Source of the DNA: DATFRY01 sp963764695
GTDB taxonomy: Bacteria > Myxococcota_A > Polyangia > Haliangiales > Haliangiaceae
Assembly: GCA_963764695.1 (NCBI GenBank)
Contig: CAVXTW010000001.1
Span: forward strand, 620,001 to 684,000
DNA length: 64,000 nucleotides
Reading direction: 5' to 3'
Shown here one piece after another: positions 1-8,939 of the stretch. Within the stretch, counting starts at the first letter, position 1; every line of letters begins with the position of its first letter. A model generated the notes under the pieces. It worked only from the letters and a program-made list of their open reading frames with translations. It was not told the DNA's origin and searched no databases. A program made the translations under genes and the position numbers.

Positions 1-2033
1 GGCGCGGTCAACGATCGCTGCAGTCGCTTGAGGAGCGACCGGCCGCGGCGCAGCTCGATCGCGGCCACCTCGTGGTTGGTGGGCAGCAGCACGGCGAAGT
101 GGGCCGGCACACCCTCGCGGAACACGCGCACCGGCACCTCGAGGAGCTCGCCGCCGGCCGCGTCGAGCACCACCACCGAGACCGCGGACTCGATCGGTGC
201 GCCCAGGGCGGCCTCGCGCTCCTGGTCCTCGCGCGGCGACTCCAGCTGGACGCCGCCGCCGGCGAGGAGCTTGCCCACCAGCCGGAGCCGCGGCATCGCC
301 GGACGGAGCTCGACCGGTGCAGGGATGACCGACGCCGGCGCCACCAGCATGACCGACGCCTCGTGCACCATGGCCATCCGCGCGCCCCCGGTCGGGCCGT
401 TCATGGCGACCGGGATGCGCCGCGCGTCGGTCAAGAGCTCGACGATCAGGGCGGGGAGCTCGGCCATTGTCGCCACGGCGACGGCGCGCGCCGCCTCCGC
501 GGTGGCGTGCACGCGGATCCGGGCTGCTCCGGGCAGCACCGCCAGCCACATCGCCCGCTCCAGGCCCGGTGCCTGCGCTGCGGATCGCGACAGCTGCTCC
601 AGCATGCCGGTGAGGCGCGCGTCCTCGTTGCCGGCGATCCGCGTCGCGATGGCCGCCAGCGGATCGTCGACCCAGGGCAGCTCGTGGAGATGAAGGCCCA
701 GCCCGAAGGCGGAGAGGACCCTGGTCAGCGCCGCCTGGATCTGCTCGCGCGGGACCGGATCCTCGTGCCCCTTGTCCTCGAAGCCGACCACCACCGGGCG
801 AAACAGCACCAGCTCCACCACGCGGTGAGCCTCGTCGCCGTTGCCGCTCGGCTCGCCCGGGCCGGCGCCGGAGTCATCCTCGTAACCGTTGCCGTCGGCG
901 TCGTCGCCCGGCGCCTCGCCTTCACCGGCATCGTCCCCGGGCTGGCCGGCCGCGCCGTCGTATCGGTTGTGGCGGCTCCGCGGCGGCAGCCCGATCAGCA
1001 GCCGCGGGTAGGGCATGCCGGGCGGCGGCTCGAACATCGAGATCACCTCGACCGGGACCGGGCTGTGGCGGAAGCAGGGGCCCTTGATGCCCGCCAGAGC
1101 GACGGCGACCTGACGTCGCACCTCGTCGGAGGCCGGATGCCTGTCCTTGTGATCGAAGCCGATCCAGCCCCGGCGCGCCTGCTCGGGGACCCGGACGCGG
1201 ATGGAGAGCGGACCGAAACCGTCCACCTCGACCTCGGCCACCGCGCCGGTCACCTCGGGTCGGGCCCAGGCGAAGACGACCGACACATCGTCCGGCCAGT
1301 GGTCCGCGCCCGCCAGCCACGGAAACTCCCCGCGCAGCTCGACGACCTTGCCGGGCCGGGCGTCCGGCGGGACGACCTCGGCGATATGGCCGTGGTCGGC
1401 CACGTCCCACTCCGGCCGCTTGCGAAACAGATCCTGGTTCCCGACGAACAGATCCTCGAGGCATGCCCACCGGCCTCGCTCGATCGGGTCGCGCATGACC
1501 TGGGTCATGAAGTCCGGCTCGCCGCGCCCGAGCGAGTAGCGAGGGATGAGCATGCGAAGCAGGGCATGCAGCTCCTCGTCGGCGGCTCCGTACGGCTCCA
1601 GCCGCGCCAGCATCTCGACCGGTGACGATTCGACGGCCAGCCCGTGGACCGTGGCCACGAAGTCCACCGCGACGCGCTCGTCGGGCGCGACTCGCGCCGC
1701 GGCGAGGCCGAGGATGGCCAGCGCGCCCAGGTGCAGCAGTCCCGGCTCGCGCAGCGGCGGCGCGCCCGCCGCGGCCCGCAGCGCGAGGGTGGCGAGGGCG
1801 ACGATGCCGGCGTCGGACGAGGCGCTGAGCAGGAGCAGCCTGAGCCGCTCGACCGCGAGCACGTCGTTGCCCAGCGCGCCCGGGGCCTCGGCTCCCATCA
1901 GGCGGAGGAGGCGCACCGGGCGCGTGATCGCTTCGTGCAGCGGCGCCATCTCCGGCCTGGTCGCCACCGCGCTCACCAGGCGCGCCTCGAGGCTCTTCCA
2001 GACCTTCTCGTCCACCACCCGCAAGGTCAGCAT
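1..2033 (-). CDS. Large uncharacterised operon protein with IPT/TIG-like segment (3' end off window)
   Basis: The reading frame is open from an ATG at 2033 to the left edge, giving 677 visible residues. The start overlaps the stop of the upstream gene by one base (TGATG), so the two are probably translationally coupled. I do not recognise the whole protein. The first ~200 residues look helical. Residues ~205-290 resemble an IPT/TIG (Ig-like) beta domain, starting VPPDARPGKVVELRG and ending RVRVPEQARRGWIGF. An acidic Gly/Asp/Glu-rich linker follows at ~365-410, then a mixed alpha/beta C-terminal half. No signal peptide or membrane segment is seen. It is the last visible gene of the leftward 13-gene operon. 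A structural or scaffold role is possible but is only inferred from its neighbours. Confidence 0.75.
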   Translation of the reverse strand, partial: MLTLRVVDEKVWKSLEARLVSAVATRPEMAPLHEAITRPVRLLRLMGAEAPGALGNDVLAVERLRLLLLSASSDAGIVALATLALRAAAGAPPLREPGLLHLGALAILGLAAARVAPDERVAVDFVATVHGLAVESSPVEMLARLEPYGAADEELHALLRMLIPRYSLGRGEPDFMTQVMRDPIERGRWACLEDLFVGNQDLFRKRPEWDVADHGHIAEVVPPDARPGKVVELRGEFPWLAGADHWPDDVSVVFAWARPEVTGAVAEVEVDGFGPLSIRVRVPEQARRGWIGFDHKDRHPASDEVRRQVAVALAGIKGPCFRHSPVPVEVISMFEPPPGMPYPRLLIGLPPRSRHNRYDGAAGQPGDDAGEGEAPGDDADGNGYEDDSGAGPGEPSGNGDEAHRVVELVLFRPVVVGFEDKGHEDPVPREQIQAALTRVLSAFGLGLHLHELPWVDDPLAAIATRIAGNEDARLTGMLEQLSRSAAQAPGLERAMWLAVLPGAARIRVHATAEAARAVAVATMAELPALIVELLTDARRIPVAMNGPTGGARMAMVHEASVMLVAPASVIPAPVELRPAMPRLRLVGKLLAGGGVQLESPREDQEREAALGAPIESAVSVVVLDAAGGELLEVPVRVFREGVPAHFAVLLPTNHEVAAIELRRGRSLLKRLQRSLTA

Positions 2034-3436
2034 CAGATCCCTTCCTTCTTCTTGTCGCCGCCGGGCGCCGGCACGACCTCCGGCTTCTTCTCCTTGTCGG
2101 CCTTCTCCTTGGCCGCCTTCTCCTTGTCGGCCTTCTCCTTGTCGGCCTTCTCCTTGTCGACCTTCTCCTTGTCGGCCTTCTCCTTGGCCGCGGCCTCCTC
2201 GCGCTTCTTGCTGGCGGTGGCCTCGTCCGCCTTGCTCCGCTCGGCGTTGTCCTTGCGCAGCTTCTCTGCCGCGGCCGCGTCCTTCTCGCGCGCGGCTGCG
2301 GCCTTGTCGCCCGAGTCGCTCGACAGAAGGCTCGTCGACCCGTCGGCGACGCTCATCGGCACGCGCGCGTTGGCGTCGAGCTTGACCCGGGCCTTCTCGC
2401 TGGCGAAGCGGTCGAGCGGGATCTGCTCGGTGCGGAAGGCCAGATCCACGCTCGAGCGCAGCCCGGCGCGCGTCGCGATCTCCTCCTTGGACAGCTCGTG
2501 CTCGCTCTGCACGGTGCTGAAGCCGGCGTTGACGTGCGCGCTCGCGCCCCAGATGCCGATGCCCACGTTCGCCGAGGCGCCGGTCTCGAGCCAGGCCTCG
2601 TTGCGCGACGACCTTCCCTTCTCGGCGGCGCTGCGGGTGTCGACCCGCATCTCCATGGATGCATGCAGCCGCCCCTCGTCGACCACGATGCGCTGCAGTC
2701 CCATCTGCACCAGCGTGCCCAGGATCTGCTGGCGGTCCTGCCCGATGCGGCGGCGGGCCAGGCCGCCCAGCGTCCCCATCAGGTCGCCGGAGTCGATCTT
2801 GGCCACCTCGCCGTCGCTGGCCGCGAGCGCCGACTTGAGCAGCGATCGCTTCTCGTCCAGATTCACGTCGTCGGCGACGGCCAGATCGGTGCCGTCGGTG
2901 GACGTGATGAACGGGAGCTTCTGGACGACCCACATCACCACGTCGCGATCGCGGATGTTGGACGCCGAGAATTCCTCCTGCGAGGCGGCCACGTTGTCGA
3001 GGAGGTCCGAGATGGCGGTCAGCTGCTGGATGTTGGCCGTGGTGATGGCCTGGAACACGCCGTTGATGAGCGAGGTCACGTAGGTGGGGAAATCGATCGC
3101 GCGCCGGATCTCCTGGAACGTCTTTCCCGCCGCCCTGGTGGCGTCGCCGAAATCCTGGGCGCTCGCGAGCGGCGCGCTCGGCGGCCCGGCCTCCGGCTCG
3201 CCCTGGGCCGAGGACACGACCTCCTCCGGATCGCGGAGCCGCTCCTCCTCGGCGAGGAGGTCCGCCCCGATCATCGCCACGCCGACCAGCTTGCTGGCCA
3301 CGTCGCGCCGCGCCTGCGGCGACGCCTCGGTGAAGCCCGGGCTGCGCTCGAGCAGGGCGCGCACGGTCCGGCGCACGGCGGCCAGCACGCCCGGCCGCTC
3401 GCGACCACGCTCCGCCGGCTGCGGCGCGGCGTTCAT
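2033..3436 (-). CDS. Paralogous operon protein 5 with Lys/Glu-rich tail (unknown function)
   Basis: This 467-residue protein starts at an ATG overlapping the upstream stop (ATGA at 3433-3436). It belongs to the family repeated five times in this operon. It has a helical N-terminus (residues ~27-65, containing LLERSPGF), a conserved helical core at ~124 (IDFPTYVTSLINGVFQA), and a beta-type segment at ~240 (MGLQRIVVDEGRL). A C-terminal beta segment ends FRTEQIPLDRFA, where the paralogues have TFPLERM. Unlike the others it continues into a ~70-residue charged tail of KEKADKE-type repeats, probably a long helix or coiled coil. It is the most diverged paralogue. Function is unknown; co-assembly with the other copies is an inference from their co-occurrence. 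Confidence 0.8.
   Translation of the reverse strand: MNAAPQPAERGRERPGVLAAVRRTVRALLERSPGFTEASPQARRDVASKLVGVAMIGADLLAEEERLRDPEEVVSSAQGEPEAGPPSAPLASAQDFGDATRAAGKTFQEIRRAIDFPTYVTSLINGVFQAITTANIQQLTAISDLLDNVAASQEEFSASNIRDRDVVMWVVQKLPFITSTDGTDLAVADDVNLDEKRSLLKSALAASDGEVAKIDSGDLMGTLGGLARRRIGQDRQQILGTLVQMGLQRIVVDEGRLHASMEMRVDTRSAAEKGRSSRNEAWLETGASANVGIGIWGASAHVNAGFSTVQSEHELSKEEIATRAGLRSSVDLAFRTEQIPLDRFASEKARVKLDANARVPMSVADGSTSLLSSDSGDKAAAAREKDAAAAEKLRKDNAERSKADEATASKKREEAAAKEKADKEKVDKEKADKEKADKEKAAKEKADKEKKPEVVPAPGGDKKKEGI
2087..2190 (-). repeat. 15-bp tandem repeats encoding the KEKADKE tail
   Basis: Near-identical 15-base units (plus-strand form ttctccttgtcggcc) are repeated in frame and encode KEKAD/KEKVD/KEKAA pentads at the C-terminus of the gene at 2033-3436. 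The unit length is a multiple of three, so copy number can change without breaking the frame. Confidence 0.7.
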
Positions 3437-4320
3437 GCCACGCCGGACTCCGCCGCCCAGGTGAGCGCCGCGGAGACCACCGGGTCCTGGGCGCTGACCC
3501 GTGCGGTTCCCTGCTCGAGTCGAGCCGCGGCGTCGGCCAGCCACGAGACGATGGTCTGCCCCGCGCGCGCCCGGGCGAGGTGGGGCCCCGGCTCGATCGC
3601 GCGCCCGAGCAGCGACGGCGAGTGGACGCGCACGATGTTCCAGGCGCCGCCCCCGCCCAGCGCCTGCGCGATGTCGGCATCGTCGAGCAGCGCGAGCGCG
3701 GCCCGCACCTGGGCGACGATGTCCCGCGCGGCGTAGGCCGCCAGTCCGACGCTCCGGTCGGAGAGCATGCCGGCCAGGTCGCGGCCGATGACGTTCACCC
3801 GCGCCTGCAGGTGATGGGTCGATCGATCCGGCGGCGCGCGTCCGACCTCGCCGAGCGCCGACACCAGCGCCTCGAGCTGGCCTGCCACCGGATTCCGGAC
3901 CGGATCGCCTTCGCCCAGGACGCGCGCGTACAGCTCGTGCCGCTCGTCGGGGCCGAAGCGCTCCTCGCGGCCGCGGTGATGGCGCACGAGCTTCGACGCA
4001 CCCTCGCGGAGCGGCAGCATCACCGTCCCCTTGACGATGCCTTCGGCCAGGGTCTCGACCAGCGCGAGCAGACCGGCCGCCTCGACCTCGCGCGCCCACA
4101 GGAGAACCGCGGCCACCCGGATCTGCGCCGGGGACAGCGAGCCGCTGGTGATCGGCGGCAGGTCGACCTGACCGAGCGCCGCGGTCCCGAAGCGCTGCAC
4201 CGCCTCGGCCAGGTGCTCGGCCAGCAGGTGGTCGCACCGGGCCAGGCCGGGCCACACCGGGGGCAATGCGGCGCGCTCGCCCCGCACCGTCCTGCCGGTG
4301 ATGGGCGCCGTGGCGATCAT
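3433..4320 (-). CDS. Uncharacterised operon protein, paralogue of the 8940-10575 product
   Basis: This 295-residue protein overlaps both neighbours by ATGA (4317-4320 and 3433-3436). It looks all-helical, with no signal peptide or membrane span. Its C-terminal ~120 residues align by eye with the C-terminal part of the product at 8940-10575. Shared features in the same order are GRDLA, a long helix, an ARDIV/SARDIV segment, a W-centred helix (GAWNIVR versus DIWQLVE), and QTIVSWLAD versus SKIIQWLAS. The operon therefore carries two families of paralogues. No enzyme motif is visible. It is clearly coding from its coupling and conserved relation, but the function is unknown. Confidence 0.75.
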   Translation of the reverse strand: MIATAPITGRTVRGERAALPPVWPGLARCDHLLAEHLAEAVQRFGTAALGQVDLPPITSGSLSPAQIRVAAVLLWAREVEAAGLLALVETLAEGIVKGTVMLPLREGASKLVRHHRGREERFGPDERHELYARVLGEGDPVRNPVAGQLEALVSALGEVGRAPPDRSTHHLQARVNVIGRDLAGMLSDRSVGLAAYAARDIVAQVRAALALLDDADIAQALGGGGAWNIVRVHSPSLLGRAIEPGPHLARARAGQTIVSWLADAAARLEQGTARVSAQDPVVSAALTWAAESGVA

Positions 4321-5453
4321 CTCGCCGACTTCTCCTGCATCTGCTGGATCTCGACCTGGCTGGCCATGCGCTCGAGCGGGAAGGTCTCGCTCTTGAACTT
4401 GACCTGCACGAAGCCGGTCATCTTGGCCTTCGCCTCGGCCTTGCTCTCGCTGTCGTCCTGGATGCGCGACGTGGCGGTGCTCACCCGCGTGTTGACGGCT
4501 GCCGACGATCCACCGGACCCGCCCGACTCCGTGCCCCAGAAGTCACCCTTGCGCTGGTAGTTGTACTGATTCTCCCGGTCGAAGTGAGTCTGGGTGTCGC
4601 CCGACTCGGCGAAGGCGGCGCGGGTGGCCCGGTCGGAAGCAGTCACGTCGAACTGCACGGTGGCCTTGATCTCCCCCTCGGTGACCACGATCCGGTTGAT
4701 GCCGAGCAGCACCATGGTGGCGAGCTGCTGCTGCCGCATGCGAGCCAGCTGGAGCTGAGCCTCCTGGGCGATCTTCTCCTCGCTCTCCTCGTCATCGAGA
4801 TCGACGTCGTCCTCCATCCCGAAGAGCGCCTTGAAGTCGGGGAGCTGGTCGTCCTCGGCGTCGTCCTTCTTCTTGAGCCGCTTCTTGCCGCCCACGTCCT
4901 CCGTCTCGAGCGCCTGCGGGTACTTCGAGGCCATGTAGTCGCGACCCTCGTCCGGATGCACGTTCTCGAACGCGAAGTCCTTGAGGCTCATCGTCACGCC
5001 CTGCAGGAACTTCCCGAACTCGTGCATCTGCTTGATCGAGCTGTTCACGATCGACGTGAACACGCCCTCGATCAGCGACGACACGAACTTCGGGAAGTCG
5101 ACGGCGCCGACCAGATCCTTGAACGCCTGGGTCCCCTCGCGGATGCCGCCGGCCCGGAAGTCCTGTCCCACCTGACCGGGCTGCTCGGCCAGCCGCTTCT
5201 GCAGCGCGTCGCGCGCCTCGGTGCTCTGCTGCGCCTGCTTCTGCACGTCGAGCGGCCGCACCGCCGGCGCGGCTCGACGCGGATCCGTGGTGAGCTGACC
5301 CAGCACCTGCACCAGGGAGTGGGCGATCGACCTCCGCTCAGGCGCCTGCAGCTGCGCGTACGACGGGGTCGCCTCCAGCATGACGCGGACGCGGCGGCGC
5401 ACCTCGTCCTGTCCCTTGTTGTGCAATGACGAGAGCAGCTGCGGCGTGATCAT
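4317..5453 (-). CDS. Paralogous operon protein 4 (unknown function)
   Basis: This 378-residue member of the five-copy family is ATGA-coupled at both ends. Residues 1-60 form the N-terminal helical region (MLEATPSYAQL). Residues 118-180 are the conserved helical core, starting VDFPKFVSSLIEGVF and ending in a KYP motif. Residues ~195-235 are an acidic, variable linker. Residues ~240-275 carry QQQLATMVLLGINRIVV followed by beta strands, and residues ~345-364 end in FKSETFPLERM. No signal peptide, membrane segment or catalytic motif is visible. The neighbouring copies share the same layout at similar length, which suggests subunits of one assembly (inference). Confidence 0.85.
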   Translation of the reverse strand: MITPQLLSSLHNKGQDEVRRRVRVMLEATPSYAQLQAPERRSIAHSLVQVLGQLTTDPRRAAPAVRPLDVQKQAQQSTEARDALQKRLAEQPGQVGQDFRAGGIREGTQAFKDLVGAVDFPKFVSSLIEGVFTSIVNSSIKQMHEFGKFLQGVTMSLKDFAFENVHPDEGRDYMASKYPQALETEDVGGKKRLKKKDDAEDDQLPDFKALFGMEDDVDLDDEESEEKIAQEAQLQLARMRQQQLATMVLLGINRIVVTEGEIKATVQFDVTASDRATRAAFAESGDTQTHFDRENQYNYQRKGDFWGTESGGSGGSSAAVNTRVSTATSRIQDDSESKAEAKAKMTGFVQVKFKSETFPLERMASQVEIQQMQEKSAR

Positions 5454-6607
5454 CGGGTGGCCCCCGGGCTGGGTGTTGGAGGAGTCGCGGTCGAGGCCGC
5501 GCCGGGCTGGGTCACCGGCTGGGCGCGCTGCTGGAGCGTCACCAGGCCGCCGGCATCGACCATGCGCTCGAGCGGGAATGTCTCCGACTTGAAGCGGAGC
5601 TGGACGTCGCCGGAGAGCTGCGCCTTGACCTCGGCGCGCGACTCGCTGGTGTCGTCAACCGCGCTGGCCACGGTGGCGACGTGCGACTGCTCGTTCACGT
5701 TCACCGTGCCACCGCCGCCCCACGGCATGTGGAAGAAGCCCCCGCTGACGTTCTTGTTGCTCGACTTCTGCTCGTCGTGCAGCGATGCCTGAGCCCGCCG
5801 CTGCGCGGTGTCGTCGGCGCGCATGTCGAAGACGACCTTGGCGTTGATGCGCCCGTCGGTGATGACGATGCGGTTGATGCCGAGCAGCACCATGGTGGCC
5901 AGCAGCTGCTGGCGTGAGCGAGCCAGCTCGAGCTTGGCGGCGTTGACCAGCGCGAGCTCGGATGCCTCGTCCTCGAGATCGACGCTCTTCAGGTTGAACT
6001 CCCGGGCCAGGTCCACACCGCCCTCGGCGTCCGGGTTCATCCGCAGGCGCGCGGTGTCGCCGCCGGTGTCGAGCTGCACCGCGGACGGGTAGCGGTTCTT
6101 TATGTGGTCGCGAGCCATGCCGTCGGTGATGTTGTCCTTGGCGAAGTCGTCGACCGACTTGGCGGTGGCGGCGAGCAGCTCGCCGTAGGCGCGCATCTGC
6201 TCCATCGACGCGTCCACCACCGCCTTGAACACGCCGTTGACCAGGCCGGACACGAAGGCCGGGAAGTCCACCTTCTTGACCAGCTCGCCGAACTGCTGCA
6301 CGCCCTCTCTCACCCCGCCGGCCTCGAACTCCTGGCCGACCTGGCCCGGCTTCTCGGCCAGGCGCTCCTTGAGCGAGGTGACCGGGTCCTTCTTCTCCTC
6401 CTCCGGACCGGCCAGCCCGACCACCTCCGGCCGCACCGGCTGGTCGAGCCAGGCCGGGTCGGCGAGGTAGGTCCCGACCCGCACCATCGCGTTGGCGAAC
6501 GCGCGCCGGTCCTCGGGCGCCAGCTCGTGGAACGCCGCTGACTTCTCGAGGAGACTGCGCACCTCGCCGCGGACGGTGGCGAGGTCGCGCGCCGCGTCGG
6601 CCATCAT
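5450..6607 (-). CDS. Paralogous operon protein 3 (unknown function)
   Basis: This 385-residue protein has the same architecture as the gene downstream. It has an N-terminal helical region with LLEKSAAFHELAPEDRR, a core at residue ~113 (VDFPAFVSGLVNGVFKAVVD), and a linker region rich in Asp and Glu. A segment at ~235 reads LLATMVLLGINRIVITDGRI, and the C-terminus carries FKSETFPLERM. A glycine-rich stretch (GGFFHMPWGGGG) lies between the two beta segments. The C-terminus is a short Pro/Thr/Ala tail. The stop overlaps the next start (ATGA), and 12 bases separate it from the upstream gene. It appears soluble. Function is unknown. Confidence 0.85.
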   Translation of the reverse strand: MMADAARDLATVRGEVRSLLEKSAAFHELAPEDRRAFANAMVRVGTYLADPAWLDQPVRPEVVGLAGPEEEKKDPVTSLKERLAEKPGQVGQEFEAGGVREGVQQFGELVKKVDFPAFVSGLVNGVFKAVVDASMEQMRAYGELLAATAKSVDDFAKDNITDGMARDHIKNRYPSAVQLDTGGDTARLRMNPDAEGGVDLAREFNLKSVDLEDEASELALVNAAKLELARSRQQLLATMVLLGINRIVITDGRINAKVVFDMRADDTAQRRAQASLHDEQKSSNKNVSGGFFHMPWGGGGTVNVNEQSHVATVASAVDDTSESRAEVKAQLSGDVQLRFKSETFPLERMVDAGGLVTLQQRAQPVTQPGAASTATPPTPSPGATR

Positions 6608-6619
6608 CGACTCCCTTCG

Positions 6620-7849
6620 CTATCTTCCCGGCGCGGGCCCGGGTGGTGCCGCGGGGGGCGGCGGGGCGGCTGCCACCGTCGGAGGTGCGGGCGCCGGAAC
6701 CGCGCGCGCCCCCGCCTGCGCGTCGTTGAGGCGCATCATCTGATCGGTGTTGACCATCTTCTCGAGCGGGAAGGTCTCGCTCTTGAAGTTGAGGCTCACC
6801 TCGCCGCGCATCTCGGCGCTGGCCTTGATCTCGGCGTCGCTGGTCCCCATCGTGGTCAACACGAGGAGCGGCACGGGGCGCTCCAGGCGACCCTTCACCC
6901 AGTTCCGGCCCTGATGGATCTCCCCCTCCATCACGATGTTGCGGTCCTCGTATTCGAGGTTGGTCCCGTCGCGATGGACGGTGTCGGTGGTCTGGAAGTT
7001 GAACTTGAGCTTCGCGTTGATGCGACCGTCGGTGACGATGATCCGGTTGATGCCCATGAGGACGGTGGTGGCCAGCAGCTGCTGCCGCCCGCGCGCCAGC
7101 TCGGTGCGGGCCGCGGTGACCAGCATGTCGACCGCTGCCTCGTCGAGCTCCTCGACCGGCGCGGCCAGTCCGAACTCGCGCTGGAAGTCCGGCATCGCGT
7201 CCTCGTCAACGTCGTCGCGCACGCTGAGGCCGGGCGCGCCGTCATCCTCCTCCGAGGGGCCGAGCGAGAAGATACCCGGATACTTCGAGGCCAGCTGCCG
7301 CCGCCCCTCGCCGACGTCAACTGTCTGGTCGCGATAGTCGTTGAGTGACATCGCGACGCCGTTGACCAGCTCGCCGTAGGCCTTCATCTGCTGGATCGAG
7401 GCATCCACCACGGCGTTGAAGGTGCCCTTCACCAGGCTGGCGACGAAGGCGGGGAAGTTGACCTCGTTCAGCAGCCGCCCGACCTGGGTGACCCCGGCCG
7501 AGACGCCCTCGGCCTGGAAGCGCTCGTCCACCTTCCACTTGTCCGGCACCGGAGGCGCAGGGGAAGCCGGCGGCGCCCCGAGTCCGTCGTCGCCGAACGG
7601 GTCGTCGGCCAGCCCGAGGCTGTACGGGTCGCGGGCGGACGCGGGCCGCGCCGCCGGCGACCGCCTCCGGGCAGGCGGCGGATCGACTCGCTGAGCGGCC
7701 AGCGCCGACGCCACCGCCGTCGTGTTCTGCGCGATCCGCTGGCGGTCGGCGAGCGGGAGGCGCCGGAACGCGTTGCTGCGCTCCAGCATCGACTGCACCT
7801 CGTGCTCGACGATCTGGTGCTGGCTCCTCGACAGGGGCGAATCGGACAT
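6620..7849 (-). CDS. Paralogous operon protein 2 (unknown function)
   Basis: This 409-residue family member has an N-terminal helical region (MLERSNAFRRLPLADRQR). A Pro/Ala/Arg linker follows, containing DPYSLGLA at ~74-81. The conserved core is at ~130 (NFPAFVASLVKGTFNAVVDA). The segment at ~245 reads LLATTVLMGINRIIVTDGRI, and the C-terminal signature is FKSETFPLEKM. A Pro/Ala tail ends the protein. The DPYSLGLA motif also occurs in the distant paralogue at 13134-14252. Ten bases separate it from the upstream gene. No targeting signal is seen; function is unknown. Confidence 0.85.
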   Translation of the reverse strand: MSDSPLSRSQHQIVEHEVQSMLERSNAFRRLPLADRQRIAQNTTAVASALAAQRVDPPPARRRSPAARPASARDPYSLGLADDPFGDDGLGAPPASPAPPVPDKWKVDERFQAEGVSAGVTQVGRLLNEVNFPAFVASLVKGTFNAVVDASIQQMKAYGELVNGVAMSLNDYRDQTVDVGEGRRQLASKYPGIFSLGPSEEDDGAPGLSVRDDVDEDAMPDFQREFGLAAPVEELDEAAVDMLVTAARTELARGRQQLLATTVLMGINRIIVTDGRINAKLKFNFQTTDTVHRDGTNLEYEDRNIVMEGEIHQGRNWVKGRLERPVPLLVLTTMGTSDAEIKASAEMRGEVSLNFKSETFPLEKMVNTDQMMRLNDAQAGARAVPAPAPPTVAAAPPPPAAPPGPAPGR

Positions 7850-7859
7850 CGCTGGCTCC

Positions 7860-8930
7860 TCAGGCGTAGAGCGTGTAGGGGTCGGGGCCGCGCGCCTCGG
7901 GCGGTCGCTCGCGGGTGCGGCTCGACACGTCGTCGTACCCGACCGGGCGGAAGTAGAGCGTGAGACGCGCTCCGGTGTGCGGCGTGATGCGCACGCTCAC
8001 CACCGTCATGTCACCGACGGTGGAGTACTCGTCGGGCACCATGGCGCGGATCCACTGCTGGAGGGCGCGCTGCGACTGCGGGCGCTGTGACAGGTGGAGC
8101 TGGATGAGACCATGCATCTCGCGCGGAGGATCCGGAACCGCCGGCAAGAGGATCTCCAGCTTCATCTCGATGCCGCGGGTGGTGTCGCGCAGCGCGAGCA
8201 CCACCGAGCCCTCCGGCAGCGTGAACCGGCCGCCCAGGATCAGCCCGACCGCGGTGAGCAGGCTGGGCAGCTGGTGGCCAACGCCGAGCCGGTTCATCAG
8301 CGGCTCGAGGTCGAGCAGGCGCAGGTCCCCCTTGTGATAGAAGTAGACCCGCTGGCTCCCCTGCACGCGCCCGCACGTGATCGAGGTGAAGATCGGCACC
8401 AGCGCCGGCAGACACGACATCGCCACCCGGGCCGCGTGCTGCAGGTTGAACGGCAGGTCGTCGAGCTGACCGGGGGAGAGCTCGTAGTAGACCTTGCCCT
8501 CCTGCAGCCCGTCGGTGTCGAAGGCGGCGCCGAACCAGGCCCCGAAGCGGGCGCCGCCGTGCAGCCGGCTCCCGCGCCACGGCTCGGAGCGCTCGTCGAA
8601 CCAGGACAGCGCCGGCCGGCCGTAGTAGGCCTGGACCAGCCGTCGCATCTCGCGGCTCGCCTCCTGCTGGCGCGACATCGGCGAGGCGCCCGGGCCCAGC
8701 GGCTCCATGTCCAGCCGCAGGGCGTCGGCGGCCAGCTCCGAGAAGGAGTGCTCCAGGGGCAAGAACCCGGGGAGCAGCGCGTTGTCTCCGTAGCGGGGAT
8801 CTCCGACCGGTAGATCGAAGCTGCGGTCGATCAGGCCGCCGATCGATTCGACCGGGTTCTGGGTGCCGAGCCGGCGGGCCGCCACACCGAGCCGGCGCTT
8901 GGCGATGTCTGCCGCGCGCATCGTGGCCAT
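7860..8930 (-). CDS. Uncharacterised 356-aa operon protein
   Basis: I do not recognise this protein. It starts with a basic helical stretch followed by alternating strands and helices. Several segments have a strand pattern ending in aromatic or basic residues (KVYYELSPG, RVYFYHKGDLR, LTLYFRPVGYDD). That weakly recalls the repeated beta-beta-alpha units of ABBA-type prenyltransferases. No signature catalytic motif was confirmed, so this is a guess. The last residues, DPYTLYA, resemble the DPYSLGLA motif in two paralogous operon proteins. Gaps of 9 to 10 bases to both neighbours place it in the same transcript. No signal peptide or membrane span is seen. Confidence 0.7.
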   Translation of the reverse strand: MATMRAADIAKRRLGVAARRLGTQNPVESIGGLIDRSFDLPVGDPRYGDNALLPGFLPLEHSFSELAADALRLDMEPLGPGASPMSRQQEASREMRRLVQAYYGRPALSWFDERSEPWRGSRLHGGARFGAWFGAAFDTDGLQEGKVYYELSPGQLDDLPFNLQHAARVAMSCLPALVPIFTSITCGRVQGSQRVYFYHKGDLRLLDLEPLMNRLGVGHQLPSLLTAVGLILGGRFTLPEGSVVLALRDTTRGIEMKLEILLPAVPDPPREMHGLIQLHLSQRPQSQRALQQWIRAMVPDEYSTVGDMTVVSVRITPHTGARLTLYFRPVGYDDVSSRTRERPPEARGPDPYTLYA

Positions 8931-8939
8931 GGCCGCCTC

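Noticed and set aside
72..1625. Long open frame on the plus strand, 517 codons
   Set aside because: It is antisense to the operon's last gene and yields only Arg/His/Gly/Ala-rich sequence with no domain; it is a GC-driven shadow.
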